The notes: generated from the sequence alone by a model not told the origin. Numbered from the stretch's first letter, positions 44,229-53,422 are shown. The stretch is 64,000 nt of DNA from Holophagales bacterium UBA5704 (GCA_002420005.1 DIHE01000160.1:35170-99169); one strand, 5' to 3'. Numbers and translations: made by a program.

Positions 44229-44833
44229 GCACGAACGATCCCGAATGGAACGGCTTGATGGAGGCCTGGCAGGAGGAGACGGCGGCGGAGGCCACGCCGG
44301 CGGCGCTCTCGGAGGAGGCCCGGCGGCGCATCCGCTCCCGCGTCCGGCGGGAGACCGCCGGGCTCTTCGCGCTCGCGATCGGTGAGGCGGTGATGGCCCT
44401 GGGTCTTCTGGCCTGGCTGCTCCTCGACGCCCTGGACCTCCGCCGGCCGGCCGATGCCGCCGTGCTGGCCGGCATCGTGATCCTGTTCGCCGTCACCTTC
44501 TACTACAGCTTCTGGAACCGCCGCGGCACGTGGCGGCCGGTGGCCGAATCGACCACCACCTTCGTCGACCTGTCGATCGAGCGCTGCCGCCGCAAGCTGC
44601 GCACCCTGCCGTTCTGCTACCGGCTCCTCGGCGCGGAGCTGGCGCTCCTCGTTCCCTGGGCGGTGCACTCCTTGCTCTCCCGCCCCGAAGCGCCCCCGCT
44701 CGCCAAATGGCTCCAGCTCCTCGGCATGATCGTCCTCATCCCGGCCTGTGTCCTCCTCTGGGCCACCTGGTACAAACGCAAGACCCTGCGCGAGATGGCA
44801 GAGTGGGAGGAGCTGCGGCGGAGCCTGGAGTGA
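44225..44833 (+). CDS. Membrane protein, probable anti-sigma partner
   Basis: A 202-residue protein with an acidic N-terminal cytoplasmic segment (about 1-45) and four hydrophobic helices (about 46-67, 76-93, 137-153, 165-183). It overlaps the sigma gene through ATGA and ends the operon. There is no zinc-binding HxxxCxxC anti-sigma motif, so the anti-sigma role rests on position and topology alone. Confidence 0.6.
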   Translation: MSTNDPEWNGLMEAWQEETAAEATPAALSEEARRRIRSRVRRETAGLFALAIGEAVMALGLLAWLLLDALDLRRPADAAVLAGIVILFAVTFYYSFWNRRGTWRPVAESTTTFVDLSIERCRRKLRTLPFCYRLLGAELALLVPWAVHSLLSRPEAPPLAKWLQLLGMIVLIPACVLLWATWYKRKTLREMAEWEELRRSLE

Positions 44834-44844
44834 ACCCGCCGCGG

Positions 44845-45861
44845 TCAGTGGATGACGCGATCCGAAGCCCTTTCCCGCATCGCGCGCGACCGCCGCAGGT
44901 CGCGCGCGATGTTGATCCGCTTGAACCAGCGATCCTTGCCGTCGTACCGCGCCTTGAACGGCTTGCGCCCGTGCACCCCCTGAAAATTGTCGACGAACAG
45001 GATCTCCCCCGGTTCGAGGGGAAGGTCGTAGATCCGCTCATCCACGGCGTCGATCAGACACTTGAGCGCCGCGGCGGCTTCCGGGTCCTCCACCGGGTCC
45101 ATGAAATAGGGATCGATCCGGATGTACGGCGCCTTCGGATCGCCGAACAGGACCGGGATCTTCTCCGGCCGCGTGTTCATCTGGTCGATGTGCTCGTAGG
45201 AGACCGCGAGATCGCCGACGATCTGCGCCGGATCCGGCTTGTTCTTCTTGAGGTGCGACTCGTCGGGCCGGATCGTGTAATGCGGCTCGAACAGCTTGCC
45301 GACCACCTCGGCAGGCAAGGGGACGTCGCGCAGGGAGAGGAAGGTCGTGGGGACGTTGTCCGGGTTGCGCAAGCACATCAGACCCAGGTAATCCCCGCGG
45401 CATTCGTGAAAGGCGTCCTCGATGTGCCACCAGAGGAGCTCTTCGCTGCCGCTTCCCAGCTGCTCGTGCTCCAGCCCCTTGATCGGCAGGATGTCATGGA
45501 CGACATGTCCGTCCTGCTGCGTGGCCCAGCCGATGCACTCGCCCAGGAGCGACCCGGTCAGCACGAGGGCGATCTCTTCGACCCGCACGTTGCGGCGCAT
45601 CTCCTGCAACTTCCAATGCGCGGGCGTGTCGCCGATCGCCTCGTCGTCGACCGGGAGACCGGAGAGCACGCCATACGCCGACGCCGGCTCGTTTAGACGG
45701 AAATCGTTCAACCACAACCGCAGGCGGCGCGGCAGCTCATGGGCCGCCACCGGTGCGATGGCGAGAAATTCCGGATTCTCCGGCGTTTCGTACCGGGCGG
45801 CCAGCTCGCTGCAGAGCCGCCGCACGTCCCGGGCTTCGCCGGCTTCCAACGTAAAACGCAT
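44845..45861 (-). CDS. Fe(II)/2-oxoglutarate oxygenase, arginine-hydroxylase type (VioC/OrfP/GntD-like)
   Basis: A 338-residue clavaminate-synthase-like oxygenase. The iron triad is visible as His146-x-Glu148 in WWHIEDAFH and a distal His297 in NFQGVHGRKPF. An Arg in DRWFKR, at about 311, is placed to bind 2-oxoglutarate. The HxE (rather than HxD) motif and DYLGLMCLRNPD are typical of enzymes that hydroxylate free arginine or enduracididine. It is about 50-60 percent alike by eye to the oxygenase at 47009-48031. Its ATG is one base after the stop of the PLP-enzyme gene. Substrate choice is inferred from the neighbours. Confidence 0.82.
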   Translation of the reverse strand: MRFTLEAGEARDVRRLCSELAARYETPENPEFLAIAPVAAHELPRRLRLWLNDFRLNEPASAYGVLSGLPVDDEAIGDTPAHWKLQEMRRNVRVEEIALVLTGSLLGECIGWATQQDGHVVHDILPIKGLEHEQLGSGSEELLWWHIEDAFHECRGDYLGLMCLRNPDNVPTTFLSLRDVPLPAEVVGKLFEPHYTIRPDESHLKKNKPDPAQIVGDLAVSYEHIDQMNTRPEKIPVLFGDPKAPYIRIDPYFMDPVEDPEAAAALKCLIDAVDERIYDLPLEPGEILFVDNFQGVHGRKPFKARYDGKDRWFKRINIARDLRRSRAMRERASDRVIH

Positions 45862-45862
45862 C

Positions 45863-46987
45863 TCACGACTCCTTTGGGCCGGCGGTGTCGAGCCGCCGGG
45901 CCAGGCGATCGAGCCCTTCCTGCAGAACGGACGAAGGTCCGCCGAAGCCAAGACGGGCATGGTCAGGATGACCGAAGCAATTCCCCGGCACCAGGAGGAC
46001 CCTCTCCTCCCGGGCCAGACGATGACAGAGCTCTTCCACCTCAACGCCCGGCTCGAAACGCACGAACGCGGAAACCCCTCCCCACGGCCGGACCCACTCC
46101 ACCCGGCCGGCCCGCTCGTCGATCCAGCGGGCGACGAGGTCGAGATTGCGCCCGGCCTGTTCGAGGCGCAGGCGCAGCAGGACGTCCGCTTTCTCCAGGG
46201 CCTTCTGCGCCACGATCTCCACCAGGGGCGACAGGTGGAGCGTCAGGTAGTCGCGGATCCGGATGAACCGTTCGAGCACGGCCGGTGCGGCGAGACACCA
46301 GCCGACGCGGAGCCCGGGCAGGCCATAGGCCTTGGACATGGTTCCCATCGACACCGCCCGCGGATAGTCGAGCGGCTCGGGCAAAGGCGCCCGGCCATCG
46401 AGAGGGAGGCGGGCGAAGGCTCCGTCCCAGACCAGATAGGCTCCGACCCGGTCCACCGCGGCGATCAGGCGGCGCTGCTCGTCCTGCGTGATCGAGACGC
46501 CGGTCGGATTGTGCGGGAAGTTGACCACCACCATCCGGGTGCGCTCTCCGAGAAGCTCCTCGAGCTCGGCAAAATCCGGCCGCCACCGGTTCTCCCAGCG
46601 CAGCGGCCAGCTTCGCAGCGTGCAGCCCATCGCCGCCGCGACCCCGGAGAGCTGCTGATAGATCGGGTCGAGCACCAACACCTCGTCGCCCGGTTCCAGC
46701 AGGCCTTGCATGATCAGGAAATTCGCCTCGGTCGATCCGTGCGTCACCATCACGTGATCGGTGCGCCCCCCCACGAGGTGATCGGCGACCGCCTGCCGCA
46801 CTCCGGCTCCGCCCAGGGTTTCACTGTCCATGAGGACGAGGGAGTCCAAGTCCTGCAAGCTGAACCCCAGGAGCTCACGCAGCTGGGCGATCGAGAAGTT
46901 CTCGACGCCGCTGCTGCCGATGTCAAAATCGGCGGCGAAATAATACGTCCGCATCCACTCTTCAAGAAGTGCCGGCGCGAGCTTCAT
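45863..46987 (-). CDS. PLP-dependent capreomycidine/streptolidine-synthase-like enzyme
   Basis: A 374-residue fold-type I aminotransferase homolog. NFPHNPTGVS near 160-169, VWDGAFARLP and the PLP lysine in MSKAYGLPGLRVGW (about 217-231) are clear. The N-terminus (LAPALLEEWMRTYYFAADFDIGSSGVENF) resembles VioD/OrfR/GntC-type enzymes. These do not transaminate but eliminate water from a hydroxyarginine and cyclise its guanidine group. It sits between two arginine-hydroxylase-type oxygenases on one transcript, which supports that reading. An ordinary aminotransferase cannot be excluded. Confidence 0.75.
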   Translation of the reverse strand: MKLAPALLEEWMRTYYFAADFDIGSSGVENFSIAQLRELLGFSLQDLDSLVLMDSETLGGAGVRQAVADHLVGGRTDHVMVTHGSTEANFLIMQGLLEPGDEVLVLDPIYQQLSGVAAAMGCTLRSWPLRWENRWRPDFAELEELLGERTRMVVVNFPHNPTGVSITQDEQRRLIAAVDRVGAYLVWDGAFARLPLDGRAPLPEPLDYPRAVSMGTMSKAYGLPGLRVGWCLAAPAVLERFIRIRDYLTLHLSPLVEIVAQKALEKADVLLRLRLEQAGRNLDLVARWIDERAGRVEWVRPWGGVSAFVRFEPGVEVEELCHRLAREERVLLVPGNCFGHPDHARLGFGGPSSVLQEGLDRLARRLDTAGPKES

Positions 46988-47008
46988 CGAATCTCCCGGG
47001 AACGATCG

Positions 47009-48031
47009 TCATTGGATGACCCGCGAGCTCGCCGCCGCACGTGCAGCGCGCGATTTACGCAAGTCGCGGGTGATGTTGATCCGCTTCAACCACCGGTCGC
47101 TTCCGTCAAACCGAGCCTTGAACGGCTTGCGCCCGTGAACCGCCTTGAAATTGTCGATGAAGCAGATGTCTCCGGTCGCCAGCGGCACCTCTTCGAGGCG
47201 GCGGTCGATCTCGCGGATGAGGGTGTCGAGAGCCTCCTGGGCGCGCGGGTTGTCCTCCACCGGGTCCATGAAGTAGGGGTCGAGCCGGACGTACGGCGAA
47301 CGGCGGTCGCCGAAAAGGACGGGGATCTTCTCCGGCCGGCGGTTCATCCGCTCGATCTGCTCATAGCGGGCGGCCACGTCGGCGTCCCCGGCATCGAGGA
47401 TCGCCCGGTTCTTCGGCTGGTGCGACTCATCGGGCCGGATGGTGTAGTGGGGCTCGAACAGAAGGTCGATCAGCCCCGGATCGAGAGGGAGGCTCTCGAA
47501 ACTTGCGTGGGTCGTCGGCACGGCGTCGGGATTGCGCAGGCAGAGCATGCCGAGATAGTCGCCGCGGTAAGGGTGGAAAGCATCTTCCGTATGCCACCAA
47601 AGCGGTTGCTCGCTGCCACTGCCGAGCTGTTCTTTTTCATGTTCTTTGATCGGCAGGATGTCATGCACGATGAGTCCGTCCTGCTGCGTCGACCAGGCGA
47701 TGCAGTCACCCAGGAGGGACCCCAGGAGGACGAGAAGCACCTCCTCCGCGAGCGCCGGGGACCGGGTCGATCTGTCCTTCCAATGCGCCGGCGTTCTTCC
47801 CAGTCTCTCCTGATCCACCGGAAAGCCGGAGAGAAGGAACAGCCCGTCCTCCGGCTCGTTGAGCTTGAATTCGTGCAATGCCTGCCGCACCCGCCGTGGC
47901 AAGTCGTGCGCGTGGACCATCGCTCGGGCCTGGAACCCCGGATCTTCAACGGTTTCGATCTCCCCCACGATCTGTTTCAACAGCTCCTGAATCGACAGGA
48001 TCTCATCCTGCTGCAAGCGAAATCTCGACAT
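47009..48031 (-). CDS. Fe(II)/2-oxoglutarate oxygenase, arginine-hydroxylase type (VioC/OrfP/GntD-like)
   Basis: A 340-residue paralog of the oxygenase at 44845-45861 and first gene of the operon. His147-x-Glu149 in WWHTEDAFHPYRGDYLG and the distal His in NFKAVHGRKPF supply the iron ligands. An Arg follows in DRWLKR. The HTEDAFHPYR string is close to what I recall for VioC-type arginine beta-hydroxylases. I chose ATG 48031 because GGGAGG lies nine bases upstream; ATG 48040 directly abuts that site. With the PLP enzyme it could form a two-step or three-step arginine-modifying pathway. Confidence 0.82.
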   Translation of the reverse strand: MSRFRLQQDEILSIQELLKQIVGEIETVEDPGFQARAMVHAHDLPRRVRQALHEFKLNEPEDGLFLLSGFPVDQERLGRTPAHWKDRSTRSPALAEEVLLVLLGSLLGDCIAWSTQQDGLIVHDILPIKEHEKEQLGSGSEQPLWWHTEDAFHPYRGDYLGMLCLRNPDAVPTTHASFESLPLDPGLIDLLFEPHYTIRPDESHQPKNRAILDAGDADVAARYEQIERMNRRPEKIPVLFGDRRSPYVRLDPYFMDPVEDNPRAQEALDTLIREIDRRLEEVPLATGDICFIDNFKAVHGRKPFKARFDGSDRWLKRINITRDLRKSRAARAAASSRVIQ

Positions 48032-48135
48032 CAACTGCATCCTCCCGGAGATAAACGGCAATCCAATCGCAGCCCTCTATACCACGAACGCCATCCGGCA
48101 GGGCACGGTTCGTTGTGCTATTCTTCCAGATCGGC

Positions 48136-48495
48136 ATGCGCACCTGGACCTCCCTCCTGCTCCTCCTCTCCCTGGGCCTGGCCCTCGGATTGGGAGCTCA
48201 TCCCTGCGCAGCCCAGGGAGCGCCGGCACCTGTGGCTCCTTCCGCAAGGCCGTCCTGCCACACCCACGCCGAGCCCTCGGCCACTCTTGAGCCGGGCTCG
48301 CGCCACCCCGACTGCTGCGGCTCGGAGCGCGGCTCCGGCCAGCCCTGCCCGCATCTGTGCCATGCCACGGCTCTCCCCGTGGCGGCGACGCCTCCGCTCC
48401 AGAGCGACCTGACCGCCCGGCCGCTCCTCGCGGTGGGCGGCGAGCGCCCGCTCGCCGCGCCGGTACGCGCGATCGATCACGTCCCTCTCGGCTGA
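48136..48495 (+). CDS. Small exported His/Cys-rich protein
   Basis: A 119-residue protein with a signal peptide at about 1-27 (ending PCAAQ). The mature part is rich in Cys and His (SCHTH, PDCCGS, PCPHLCH), which suggests metal binding. There is no family match I recognise. It precedes the multicopper oxidase by 87 bases on the same strand and may be the operon leader. A frame extension to GTG 48115 adds seven residues without merit. It could be a periplasmic copper-binding protein; that is inference. Confidence 0.55.
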   Translation: MRTWTSLLLLLSLGLALGLGAHPCAAQGAPAPVAPSARPSCHTHAEPSATLEPGSRHPDCCGSERGSGQPCPHLCHATALPVAATPPLQSDLTARPLLAVGGERPLAAPVRAIDHVPLG

Positions 48496-48582
48496 CGCCG
48501 CGCTCCCGTCGTTTTCCGACTCGCCGGCACCGGATCCGCCGGTGGCGGTGTCTCTGATTCTTCCCAAGGAGCTTTCTCTGGC

Positions 48583-49962
48583 ATGGCCAAAAGCCGCCGT
48601 GATTTTCTACGCCTGGGCGTGGCGACAGCCGCGGGCCTGGTCGCTTCCCGAACCGCCGCCCAGCCCCCGCACACCAGACAGGCCTCGGTCGCCGCGGTGC
48701 CGGCCCCGCACCCGGGTGCCGGATCGCGTCCGCGCGTACCGGTCGAGGTCCCCGACGTCCCCAGGCTGCCCTGGCGCCTGGAGGGTGGCGTCAAGGTCTT
48801 CCATCTGATCCCCGAGGTCGTCAAGACGTCGTTCACCCCGTGGAAGACGGCCTACACCTGGGGCTACAACGGCTCGACGCCGGGCCCCACCATCGAGGTC
48901 GACGAGGGCGACCGGGTGCGGATCGTCGTCGAGAACCGCCTTCCCGAGGCCACCGTCCTGCATTGGCACGGCCTCGAAGTGCCCATCGAGATGGACGGTG
49001 TCGAAGGCATCACGCAGGACTTCATCGCCCCCGGCGCGACGTTCACCTACGAGTTCACCCTCCACCAGAACGGAACGTTTTTCTATCACTCGCACCGCCC
49101 CATGCAGCAGATGATGGGGATGATCGGCCTGTTCGTCGTCCACCCGAAGAAGCCCCATACCCCCCATTGCGACCGGGATTTCGGGCTGATCCTCCAGGAG
49201 TGGGCGACGCTGCCGAACAACCCGACACCGAACACGCTGGCGATGGAGTTCAACTGGCTGACGATCAACGGCAAATCGGCCCCGGCGACGACGCCGATGC
49301 TGGTGAGGCTCGGCGAGCGGGTCCGCCTGCGCTTCGTCAACCTGGGGATGGACCACCACCCGATGCACATGCACGGGCACACCTGGGTGGTGACCGGCAC
49401 CGAAGGGGGGCGCATCCCGCGCGCGCTCTGGCGGCCGGGCAACACGGAGATCATCGGCGTCGCCCAGGCCCGCGACGTGGAGTTCGTGGCCACCAACCCG
49501 GGCGACTGGATGCTCCATTGCCATCTCCCCCACCACATGATGAACAGCATGGTCTCGATGGTCGGCCCGATGTCCGAGCCGGCCGGCGGAGGCGTCCCCA
49601 CCGGCGCCGGCATGGAGGAGGGGATGGGCATGATCACCGGCGGCCATGCCCTGTCGCACGACCTGGGGCCGAGCATGGGCCGGACGATCGGCGCCGACGC
49701 CGATCAACCGGTCTCGCATGCGCACGGCGGGCATTCCGGACACGGCGGCGGTGTCGCGCCCGACGCGCGGCAGGTCCCCGGTTATCCGCAGGACATGTGG
49801 ATAGTGATGGACAAGGAGGTCGAAAAACCCGAGACCTACGGCCTGCGCCCCACCTGGACCGGCGCGATGATGGGAATGATGACGCTCATCCGGGTGCTGA
49901 AGCCCGAGATGTTCGACAAGATCCAGGAGCTGAAGGCGCAGGCCGCGGGAGGTGGGCGATGA
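48583..49962 (+). CDS. Tat-exported multicopper oxidase
   Basis: A 459-residue oxidase. A twin-arginine signal (KSRRDFLRLG) spans 1-26. All copper motifs are present: HWHG (127-130), HSH (169-171), HPMHMHGH (259-266) and HCHLPHHMMNSM (312-323). Cys313, His318 and Met323 fit a type 1 site, so the enzyme should oxidise Cu(I), phenols or metals while reducing O2. A Met/Gly/His-rich region follows the last motif (about 340-395) and may bind extra copper. Family members act in periplasmic copper tolerance. It overlaps the TolC-type gene by 4 bases. Confidence 0.92.
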   Translation: MAKSRRDFLRLGVATAAGLVASRTAAQPPHTRQASVAAVPAPHPGAGSRPRVPVEVPDVPRLPWRLEGGVKVFHLIPEVVKTSFTPWKTAYTWGYNGSTPGPTIEVDEGDRVRIVVENRLPEATVLHWHGLEVPIEMDGVEGITQDFIAPGATFTYEFTLHQNGTFFYHSHRPMQQMMGMIGLFVVHPKKPHTPHCDRDFGLILQEWATLPNNPTPNTLAMEFNWLTINGKSAPATTPMLVRLGERVRLRFVNLGMDHHPMHMHGHTWVVTGTEGGRIPRALWRPGNTEIIGVAQARDVEFVATNPGDWMLHCHLPHHMMNSMVSMVGPMSEPAGGGVPTGAGMEEGMGMITGGHALSHDLGPSMGRTIGADADQPVSHAHGGHSGHGGGVAPDARQVPGYPQDMWIVMDKEVEKPETYGLRPTWTGAMMGMMTLIRVLKPEMFDKIQELKAQAAGGGR

Positions 49963-51323
49963 GGGGCCGTCTGGCGCCATGGATCGTCGCTCTCACGGTC
50001 GGCGCAGTGCCGGCCGTGGCACAGCATGAACATCATCACCCGACGGCGGAGCCGCCGGGCACCCTCGCCCCGGAGAGGGAGAGCCCGGCGGTGGACCCGA
50101 ACCTGCCGGTGTACTCCCTGGAGGACCTCGAACGGCGGGCGCTGGAGAAGAATCCGGCGCTCGCCCAGGCGGAGGCGGCGGTGCAGGCGGCGGAGGCCCG
50201 GGGCGTGCAGGCCGGGCTGTGGCCGAACCCGGTGGTGGGCTACACGGCGGAGGACGTGCCGCTCGACCACACGGGCGAAGGGAGGCACGGCCTCTTCGTC
50301 GCCCAGGAGATCCCGCTGGGCGGCAAGCTCCACCTGAGCCGGGCTGTTTCGGAGCAGGACCTGGAGCAGGTGCGGATCTCCGGCGCGATGCAGAAGCTGT
50401 CTCTCCTCGCCGACCTGCGCCGGCTCTATGTGCGGACTCTGGCGGCCCAGGAGCGCGTGGCCCTGCGGGAGCGACAGGCGGACCTCACCCGCGAAGCCGT
50501 CGAGATCACCCGCCAGCTCTACAACACCGGCGCCGCCGATGCCCCCGATCAGCTCGCGGTGGAGAACGAAGCGTTGCTGCGCGAATCCGACCTCTCGGCA
50601 GCCCGCATCGAGCTCGACGGGTTGTGGGCTGCGCTCGGCGCCGTGGTGGGCGATGCGGAGCTGGAGCCCGGCCGCCTGGCCGGTGATCTCGCCGCGTTTC
50701 CTGTCCTCGACCGCACCGAGCAGCGGGATCGCCTGCTCGCGGAGAGCCCCGAAGTCCAGGCGGCCCGCGCCCGGGTGGCAAGGGCCGAGGCGGCCCTCGC
50801 CCGCGCCAAGGCGGAGCGCGTGCCGGACCTGGAGATCGAGGCAGGCGTCCGCCAACCCCGCGGGAGAGCGGCCCACGGGGAGGACCGCGAGGCCTTCGCC
50901 GACATCGGCCTGCGCATCCCTCTCTTCAACCGCAACCAGGGCGGCATCGCCGCCGCAGAAGCCGACCTGGCCCAGGCGCGGCTGGAGGAGCAGCGGGTCC
51001 GGCTGCGTCTGGAGGCGCGCTTCGCGGAGACCTTCAGCCGCTACCGGCAAGCCGCGCAACGCGCCGACACCTATCGCACCGGCATCCTCGAACGCGCCCG
51101 CAAGTCCTTTGCCCTGTACCTGGAGCAGTACCGCCGGATGATGGCCGCCTACCCACAGGTGCTCGTCACCGAGCGCCTGCTGATCCAGACCGAAGAAGAG
51201 ACCCTCGACGCCCAGGCGCGCGCCTGGGACGCGGCGGTCTCCCTGCAATCCCTGCTGCCGGCGGAGCCCGCCGGCCTGTCGTCACCGACCGTTTCCGGCG
51301 GAGCCCCTGAGGCCCGCCATTGA
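49959..51323 (+). CDS. TolC-family outer membrane efflux protein (CusC-like)
   Basis: A 454-residue outer membrane channel protein. A signal peptide (about 1-21, ending AVAQ) is followed by a His-rich HEHHH stretch and two long coiled-coil repeats (about 50-240 and 255-440). Family features include the PNPVVGYTAED strand, LGGKLHLSR and the second-repeat IPLFNRNQGGIAAAEADL. It resembles the outer membrane part of heavy-metal efflux systems, but no RND pump or adaptor gene lies nearby; those would have to be elsewhere. It is coupled to the oxidase by ATGA. Confidence 0.88.
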   Translation: MRGRLAPWIVALTVGAVPAVAQHEHHHPTAEPPGTLAPERESPAVDPNLPVYSLEDLERRALEKNPALAQAEAAVQAAEARGVQAGLWPNPVVGYTAEDVPLDHTGEGRHGLFVAQEIPLGGKLHLSRAVSEQDLEQVRISGAMQKLSLLADLRRLYVRTLAAQERVALRERQADLTREAVEITRQLYNTGAADAPDQLAVENEALLRESDLSAARIELDGLWAALGAVVGDAELEPGRLAGDLAAFPVLDRTEQRDRLLAESPEVQAARARVARAEAALARAKAERVPDLEIEAGVRQPRGRAAHGEDREAFADIGLRIPLFNRNQGGIAAAEADLAQARLEEQRVRLRLEARFAETFSRYRQAAQRADTYRTGILERARKSFALYLEQYRRMMAAYPQVLVTERLLIQTEEETLDAQARAWDAAVSLQSLLPAEPAGLSSPTVSGGAPEARH

Positions 51324-51342
51324 CCACCCCAAGGAGTCGATC

Positions 51343-51846
51343 ATGATCAACCGAACCTCTTTGCTCACCGCCGCCGCCGCGGCGCTCGTCCTCAGCACCC
51401 CGCTCTTCGCCCATGACCACGGCGACGCCCACCCGCAGCACGGCGCCGCCGGCTGCCCGCACCATCAGGCCACCTCGGCCGCGGTGAGCCAGGCGATCAC
51501 CCTGCTCGAACAGGCCGCGGGCCAGTCCGGCGATGCCGTCCAGGCCACCGTCGGCCAGGCGCGGCAGCAGCTCGCCGAGGCCCAGAAGCAGATGGGCGCC
51601 TGTCAGGAGATGTGCGCGGCGAAGATGGAAGCCCACGCCGCCGGGGGACACCAGTGCCCGATGCACGCCGCCACCCCCGCCGCCAACACCGAGATGGTCA
51701 CCGACCCCGTCTGCGGCATGAAGATCGATCCGAAGACCGCCGCCGGCAAGTCGACCTACGCCGGCAAGACCTACTACTTCTGCTCCAAGGACGAGAAGGA
51801 GAAGTTCGACAAGGACCCGGAGAAGTACCTGAAAACGAAGGTGTAG
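51343..51846 (+). CDS. Exported YHS-domain metal-binding protein
   Basis: A 167-residue protein. A signal peptide (1-23, ending LFAHD) leads to a His-rich segment, a helical region with Cys pairs (about 45-110, including CQEMC) and a C-terminal YHS domain (about 118-165: DPVCGMKID, TYYFCSKDEKEKFDKDPEKYL). YHS domains accompany copper and other heavy-metal transport systems and carry two Cys in a metal-binding arrangement. It ends the copper operon. GGAG precedes the ATG. Confidence 0.85.
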   Translation: MINRTSLLTAAAAALVLSTPLFAHDHGDAHPQHGAAGCPHHQATSAAVSQAITLLEQAAGQSGDAVQATVGQARQQLAEAQKQMGACQEMCAAKMEAHAAGGHQCPMHAATPAANTEMVTDPVCGMKIDPKTAAGKSTYAGKTYYFCSKDEKEKFDKDPEKYLKTKV

Positions 51847-51863
51847 TCAGGAGCCGCCCGGCC

Positions 51864-51892
51864 GGATGCCGGCCGCTTCACGGCCGGCATCC
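51864..51892. terminator. Perfect bidirectional hairpin between convergent genes
   Basis: GGATGCCGGCCG / CGGCCGGCATCC is a perfect 12-bp stem with a 5-base loop (CTTCA). The stop codon of the minus-strand TPR gene sits in the loop. It can terminate the copper operon and the opposing operon; no U-run is present. Confidence 0.6.
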
Positions 51893-53422
51893 CCCGCTCT
51901 GCTCGAATCGCTCCACCACCTTCTGCATCTCCGCCAGCACCGGCTCCGCCGCGCCCGCTTTCCGGGCCGTGTCGAGGGCTGTCTGTTCCCAGCGGGCGGC
52001 ATCGCGGCAACGCCCCAGCTCCGCCCAGGCGAGGGCGACGGTCTCGGCATGGGCGACGGTGGGCTCGGCGTTCCAGACGGCGAGGCCGAGCTCCAGCGCA
52101 CGGGCGCCGTTGCGCACCGCCGGGTCGGGACAGGCGGCGAGGAGGCGGGCCAGACCATGGGCCAGAAGAAGGCCCTTCGGCAGGGCTTTCAGGTCCTCCT
52201 CCAGCAGATCGCGCGCCTGGGAATAGCGGCCGGTACGCACCAGCGTCTCGGCCCGGCCGAGACGGGCGGCTTCGTCCGCCGGAGCGTTCTCGACGGCCTT
52301 CTCGTATTCCCGCAGCGCTTCTTCGTAGCGGCTCGCCCCGCGCAGCAGGCGTGCCAGCTCGCGGTGCGCCTCGCCATCCCGCGGCCGGGCGGCCACCGCG
52401 GCGGCGAGGTGCTCGATGGCTTCGGAGGCCGGGCCGGTGGCGGCCAGCAGGAGGCCGAGGTTGAACCGGGCGGTGGCATTCGCGGGATCGAGCGCCACGG
52501 CCTCGCGCAGCCGGGTGATCGCCTCGTCCGCCTTGCCTTCCCCGACCAGGGTGGCGGCGAGGTTGATGCGGGCTTCGACGCTCTCCGGCCGGGCTTGCAG
52601 GGCTTGGCGGAATTCCTCGGCGGCCTCGGCGAGGCGGCCGGCGTTGTAGGCGCGCTTGCCGCTTTCGAGCCGTGCCCGCTCGCCGGTGCGCAGGCTCTCG
52701 ATGCCGTCGAGAATGCCGTCGGCCACCCGCACGCCGACCGATCCGACCTGCGTGAGGTGCTCCCCCGCCTTCGCCGCATCTCCCAGACCTTTGTAGGCCC
52801 GCGAGAGCGGATAGTGCAGGCGGTTCGCGCCGGGTGCCCCGCGCAAGGCGGTCTCCAGGCGGTGGACCGCCTCCTGAAAATCGCCGCGCTCCAGGGCCGC
52901 CTGCCCGAGGAGGGCGTTCGCCGCCGGCTCCTGCGGTGCGGTGGCGAGGACCTGGCGGAGCGAGGCCTCCCCCTCCTCGCGCCGGGCCTGGAGGAACCGG
53001 ATCTCGGCGAGGTGCACCAAGGCGGGCAGGTCGTCCGGCGCCAGTGCCAAGGCCTGGCCATAGGACGCCGCCGCCTCGTCGAGCCGGCCGGCCTCCTGCA
53101 ACAGACCACCCAGCAGATGGGGCCAGAGCGGGTTCTGCGCTTCGAGCTCGATGGCTCTGCGGTAGGCGGTCTCGGCGGGACCGACGAGGCGGTAGGCGTG
53201 ATAGTGCATGCCGAGGTCGGCCCAGGCCGCCGCCAGCTCGCGCGCATCCGGATCGCGGTTCAGAAGGTCCCGCAGCGCAGCCTGCCGGTCCTGGATCTGC
53301 CGGGCCACGGCGGGCTCCAGCGCCGAGAGGTCCGCAGCCGGGATCGGCGCCGGCTCGGCGGCGGTGAGGAGAGAGGCCAGCCCGAGGCCGGCGAGGGCGC
53401 AACAGAAAGATCGCAGGGTCAC
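51878..53422 (-). CDS. Exported TPR repeat protein
   Basis: A 514-residue protein with a signal peptide (about 1-21) and at least nine TPR units (about 65-470) with the typical AxxxLGxxxxxxGxxxEAxxxYxxAL pattern. The GTG start at 53422 overlaps the stop of the CRTAC1-type gene in a GTGA junction, so both are made from one message. TPR and FG-GAP/UnbV proteins are frequent neighbours in this phylum. No enzymatic motif is present. Confidence 0.8.
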   Translation of the reverse strand: MTLRSFCCALAGLGLASLLTAAEPAPIPAADLSALEPAVARQIQDRQAALRDLLNRDPDARELAAAWADLGMHYHAYRLVGPAETAYRRAIELEAQNPLWPHLLGGLLQEAGRLDEAAASYGQALALAPDDLPALVHLAEIRFLQARREEGEASLRQVLATAPQEPAANALLGQAALERGDFQEAVHRLETALRGAPGANRLHYPLSRAYKGLGDAAKAGEHLTQVGSVGVRVADGILDGIESLRTGERARLESGKRAYNAGRLAEAAEEFRQALQARPESVEARINLAATLVGEGKADEAITRLREAVALDPANATARFNLGLLLAATGPASEAIEHLAAAVAARPRDGEAHRELARLLRGASRYEEALREYEKAVENAPADEAARLGRAETLVRTGRYSQARDLLEEDLKALPKGLLLAHGLARLLAACPDPAVRNGARALELGLAVWNAEPTVAHAETVALAWAELGRCRDAARWEQTALDTARKAGAAEPVLAEMQKVVERFEQSGGCRP

